Virus record (IMG/VR): IMGVR_UViG_3300012936_000021
Coordinates: 1-51,730 of that record
Source of the DNA: a virus
Strand: one strand, 5' to 3'
Length of the DNA: 51,730 nt
Shown: positions 49,584-51,730 of the stretch, in pieces
Layout: each line of letters begins with the position of its first letter
Numbering within the stretch: position 1 is the first letter of the stretch
Notes under the pieces: model-generated
Told to the model about the DNA's origin: nothing
The model's input: the letters and a program-made list of their open reading frames with translations, nothing else
Databases searched by the model: none
Program-made: the position numbers and the translations under genes

Positions 49584-49613
49584 GAATTTTATTAGAATTA
49601 TAAAGGATTAAAA

Positions 49614-51614
49614 ATGAGTTTTACACTTAATAAATTAACAGAAGGTATTAGAGACCGCCACGTAGGCCAGCAAAATAAGCGCCTCGTTGAGAAATGGTCT
49701 CGCACAGGCCTCCTAAGAGGCATGGACGATGTACACCGTGAGAACATGGCTACTCTTCTTGAGAACCAAGCTGCACAAGTTCTTCGTGAGAGTAATACTA
49801 TGGGTGGCGATCAGGTTGGTGGTTTCACTAACATTGCTTTCCCTATCGTTCGTCGCGTATTTGGTGGATTGGTAGCAAATGAGCTAGTTTCAATTCAACC
49901 AATGAGTCTACCAAGCGGTCTTCTTTTCTACTTAGACTATACATATGGTAGTGATGCAGGTCCTTACTCAAAAGGTCAAAGCATTTATGGACAACCTAGC
50001 GGCAAAGACATCCAAGGTGGTGCAGACGCTGTAGGTGGTCAATACGACCTTGCAGGCGCTGGCTTCTCACGTGTACACCAGCTAGCAGCAGCTAAAAACG
50101 AAGGTGCTGGTAATCACAATGAAACAGCTGCACGTATACTTTTAGGTACCTTGACCGGTGAAAATAATGATAAAGAAGGTATTGTAGAGTTTCAAGCACT
50201 AGCAGGAGCATTTGCAGCAGCAACTGGTGCACTTACTGAGGACGGTAACATTTCAGCTAGCTCTTCAAAAGACCTTCGACTTATTCAGCATGACCCACAA
50301 ATTCTTGAGAGAATTATTCCAGCTGCTGATGGTGGTCTTGGGGAGAAATATGCATTCTTATTGCTTCCAGTACAAGCTACACGTGTTGATGATGGCGCCG
50401 GCGCTAACTCAACTGTATCGCCTTTGTCAGGTGCAGATTCTACAATGATTAAAGACATTGTGTTAAAGAAAGTTGCTGATGCAACAGCAGTTGGTAAGCT
50501 TGAAAGCATTCCATCAGCAGTACAAAGTGGTTCTGCATTGAACGTTCGAAGACTTACACAGCTTGGAACATATGACTCTGCTAAGGGTTTATTTACACCT
50601 GACTCTTTAGCTTCAATGGATAGCGCTGATACACATATTTTGTTTGTTGTTCGCAAAAGTGCTGACGACATCGACGATAATGACGACGACTTTGCTACAA
50701 ATAGAAATCTTACAGTTTCATTTGTAAAGAGTTCTTCGCAGTCAGTTGATTCTGCAAGTGGTGAGGTTGATTTCGATCCAGCATTCGAAAGCAATATGGC
50801 AGCTAACGGTGGAGATATTTCTCCTGTAATCCCAGAGATTGATATCAAGATTGAGTCAATTCCTGTAACTGCACAAACACGTAAGTTACGTGCACGTTGG
50901 AGTCCTGAGTTGGCGCAAGACCTTAACGCGTACCACTCAATGGACGCTGAGGTTGAGCTTACTCAGATTCTTTCTGAGCAGATTGCTCTTGAGATTGATC
51001 GTGAGATTCTTGGAGATCTTCTTCATGGTGCTAAGGGTGCAAACTTCTTCTGGAGTCGTTCACCTGGTAAATTTGTTAATAAGCGTACTGGTGATGAGAT
51101 TGCTCGTACTTCAACACTTAACCCTGGTCCAGCATTTACTGGTACAGTTCGCGAGTGGTATGAGACTTTAACTGAGACAGTTATTGACGTTGCTAATGAG
51201 ATTCACAGAAAGACTCTACGTGGTTCTGCGAACTTTATCGTAGTTTCTCCTGACGTTGCAACTATCCTTGAAGCATCTGTTCTTTATCGACCAAGCTATA
51301 GCCTTGACGGTGACGGACAAGTTGGTGCTCCATTTACAATGGGTGCAGAGAAGATTGGTACTCTTTCAAACCGTTTCACAGTTTACAAAGACCCGTACTT
51401 CCCACGCAACAAGATCCTTGTTGGCTATAAGGGCGGAAGCTACCTTGAGACAGGATTTGTTTACGCTCCATACGTACCATTAATCGTTACTCCTACCATC
51501 TTCCAGCCTGAGGATTTCACACCACGTAAGGGTGTGATGACTCGCTACGGTAAGAAGATGGTTCGTGCTGACTTCTACGGTACAGTTACATGCCTCGACA
51601 TGAACGTTATCTAA
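49614..51614 (+). CDS. 23: Major capsid protein gp23
   Basis: The 666-residue product is a clear T4-type major capsid protein of the HK97 fold. The N-terminal part contains E-N-M-A-T-L-L-E-N-Q-A, followed by F-T-N-I-A-F-P-I-V-R-R-V-F and the block S-I-Q-P-M-S-L-P-S-G-L-L-F-Y-L-D-Y. The C-terminal half holds R-K-L-R-A-R-W-S-P-E-L-A-Q-D-L and a final P-R-K-G-V-M-T-R-Y-G-K-K-M. The likely gp21 maturation site is L-R-E59 / S60, with L-L-E50 as alternative. It is longer than T4 gp23 (521 aa); the extra residues lie around 120-400. Codons are richer in C and CGN arginine than in other genes, as expected of the most expressed phage gene. A terminator follows 36 nt after the stop. Confidence 0.93.
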   Translation: MSFTLNKLTEGIRDRHVGQQNKRLVEKWSRTGLLRGMDDVHRENMATLLENQAAQVLRESNTMGGDQVGGFTNIAFPIVRRVFGGLVANELVSIQPMSLPSGLLFYLDYTYGSDAGPYSKGQSIYGQPSGKDIQGGADAVGGQYDLAGAGFSRVHQLAAAKNEGAGNHNETAARILLGTLTGENNDKEGIVEFQALAGAFAAATGALTEDGNISASSSKDLRLIQHDPQILERIIPAADGGLGEKYAFLLLPVQATRVDDGAGANSTVSPLSGADSTMIKDIVLKKVADATAVGKLESIPSAVQSGSALNVRRLTQLGTYDSAKGLFTPDSLASMDSADTHILFVVRKSADDIDDNDDDFATNRNLTVSFVKSSSQSVDSASGEVDFDPAFESNMAANGGDISPVIPEIDIKIESIPVTAQTRKLRARWSPELAQDLNAYHSMDAEVELTQILSEQIALEIDREILGDLLHGAKGANFFWSRSPGKFVNKRTGDEIARTSTLNPGPAFTGTVREWYETLTETVIDVANEIHRKTLRGSANFIVVSPDVATILEASVLYRPSYSLDGDGQVGAPFTMGAEKIGTLSNRFTVYKDPYFPRNKILVGYKGGSYLETGFVYAPYVPLIVTPTIFQPEDFTPRKGVMTRYGKKMVRADFYGTVTCLDMNVI

Positions 51615-51650
51615 GATAAGTTCTAGTGGTTAACACCTCAGGGTGATAAG

Positions 51651-51675
51651 AAACCAGCTTCGTGCTGGTTTTTTT
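51651..51675 (+). terminator. Intrinsic terminator after gp23
   Basis: AAACCAGC (51651-51658) pairs with GCTGGTTT (51664-51671) across the 5-base loop TTCGT, and a run of seven T (51669-51675) follows. This is a standard Rho-independent terminator and closes the head module. A smaller hairpin, CACC-TCAG-GGTG at 51634-51645, lies just before it. Confidence 0.88.
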
Positions 51676-51715
51676 GTATTTATTTATCGAGTTAATCCCT
51701 GTTTTTGCTTTTTTG

Positions 51716-51721
51716 TTGACA
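51716..51721 (+). promoter_or_regulatory. Possible -35 box of a sigma-70 promoter at the right edge
   Basis: TTGACA, a perfect -35 consensus, lies 40 nt after the terminator in a non-coding stretch. The -10 region would fall outside the window, so the promoter cannot be confirmed. Confidence 0.25.
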
Positions 51722-51730
51722 AATATAAAC

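Overview
The window is a 51.7 kb piece of a tailed-phage genome. It is very AT-rich, packed with genes that all read on the + strand, and carries no host-type housekeeping genes, rRNA or tRNA that I can see. The recognisable genes are those of the T4 superfamily: a gp55-type late sigma factor, gp25 and gp6 baseplate-wedge proteins, gp46/gp47 recombination nuclease, large terminase gp17, portal gp20, prohead protease gp21, scaffold gp22 and major capsid gp23. Sequence divergence, the unusually large structural proteins and the absence of many T4 genes point to a distant ('far-T4') myovirus, most like marine ones. The host is not shown by the sequence; an AT-rich marine bacterium is only a guess.

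Layout. 1-2909: the 3' end of a Cas4-like PD-(D/E)XK nuclease, then two overlapping GT-B glycosyltransferases. 2906-4326: a small membrane protein, the late sigma factor and a probable small terminase. 4330-8646: hub/spike-like protein, gp25 and gp6/J baseplate wedge. 8651-34621: about 26 kb of end-to-end large structural proteins. Some carry DNRLRE-like, laminin-G-like, fibronectin-III or recurring phage motifs, but several have no recognisable domain, including one of 1865 aa. 34622-39573: a nucleic-acid block with a RuvC-like resolvase, a zinc-ribbon/TOPRIM primase, an Mre11-Rad50 (gp47-gp46) single-chain fusion and a small zinc-ribbon protein. 39602-51614: the packaging and head module, gp17, gp20, an unknown protein in the gp67/68 position, gp21, five small unknown head-cluster proteins, gp22 and gp23, closed by an intrinsic terminator at 51651-51675.

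How it fits together. The sigma factor would direct host RNA polymerase to late promoters; perfect TATAAATA boxes sit in the short gaps before gp25 and before the scaffold gene. The head module supplies the capsid shell, scaffold, maturation protease, portal and DNA-packaging motor. The tail block supplies the baseplate and host-contact proteins. The primase, resolvase and Mre11-Rad50 fusion fit recombination-dependent replication and debranching of DNA before packaging. No gap exceeds 300 bases; the largest are 116 nt at the right edge and 82 nt at 46123-46204.

The most notable points are the Mre11-Rad50 fusion, short motifs shared by otherwise unrelated head-cluster proteins, the direct gp17-gp20 junction without sheath and tube genes, the giant unassigned tail proteins, and an Arg-codon switch near gp23.
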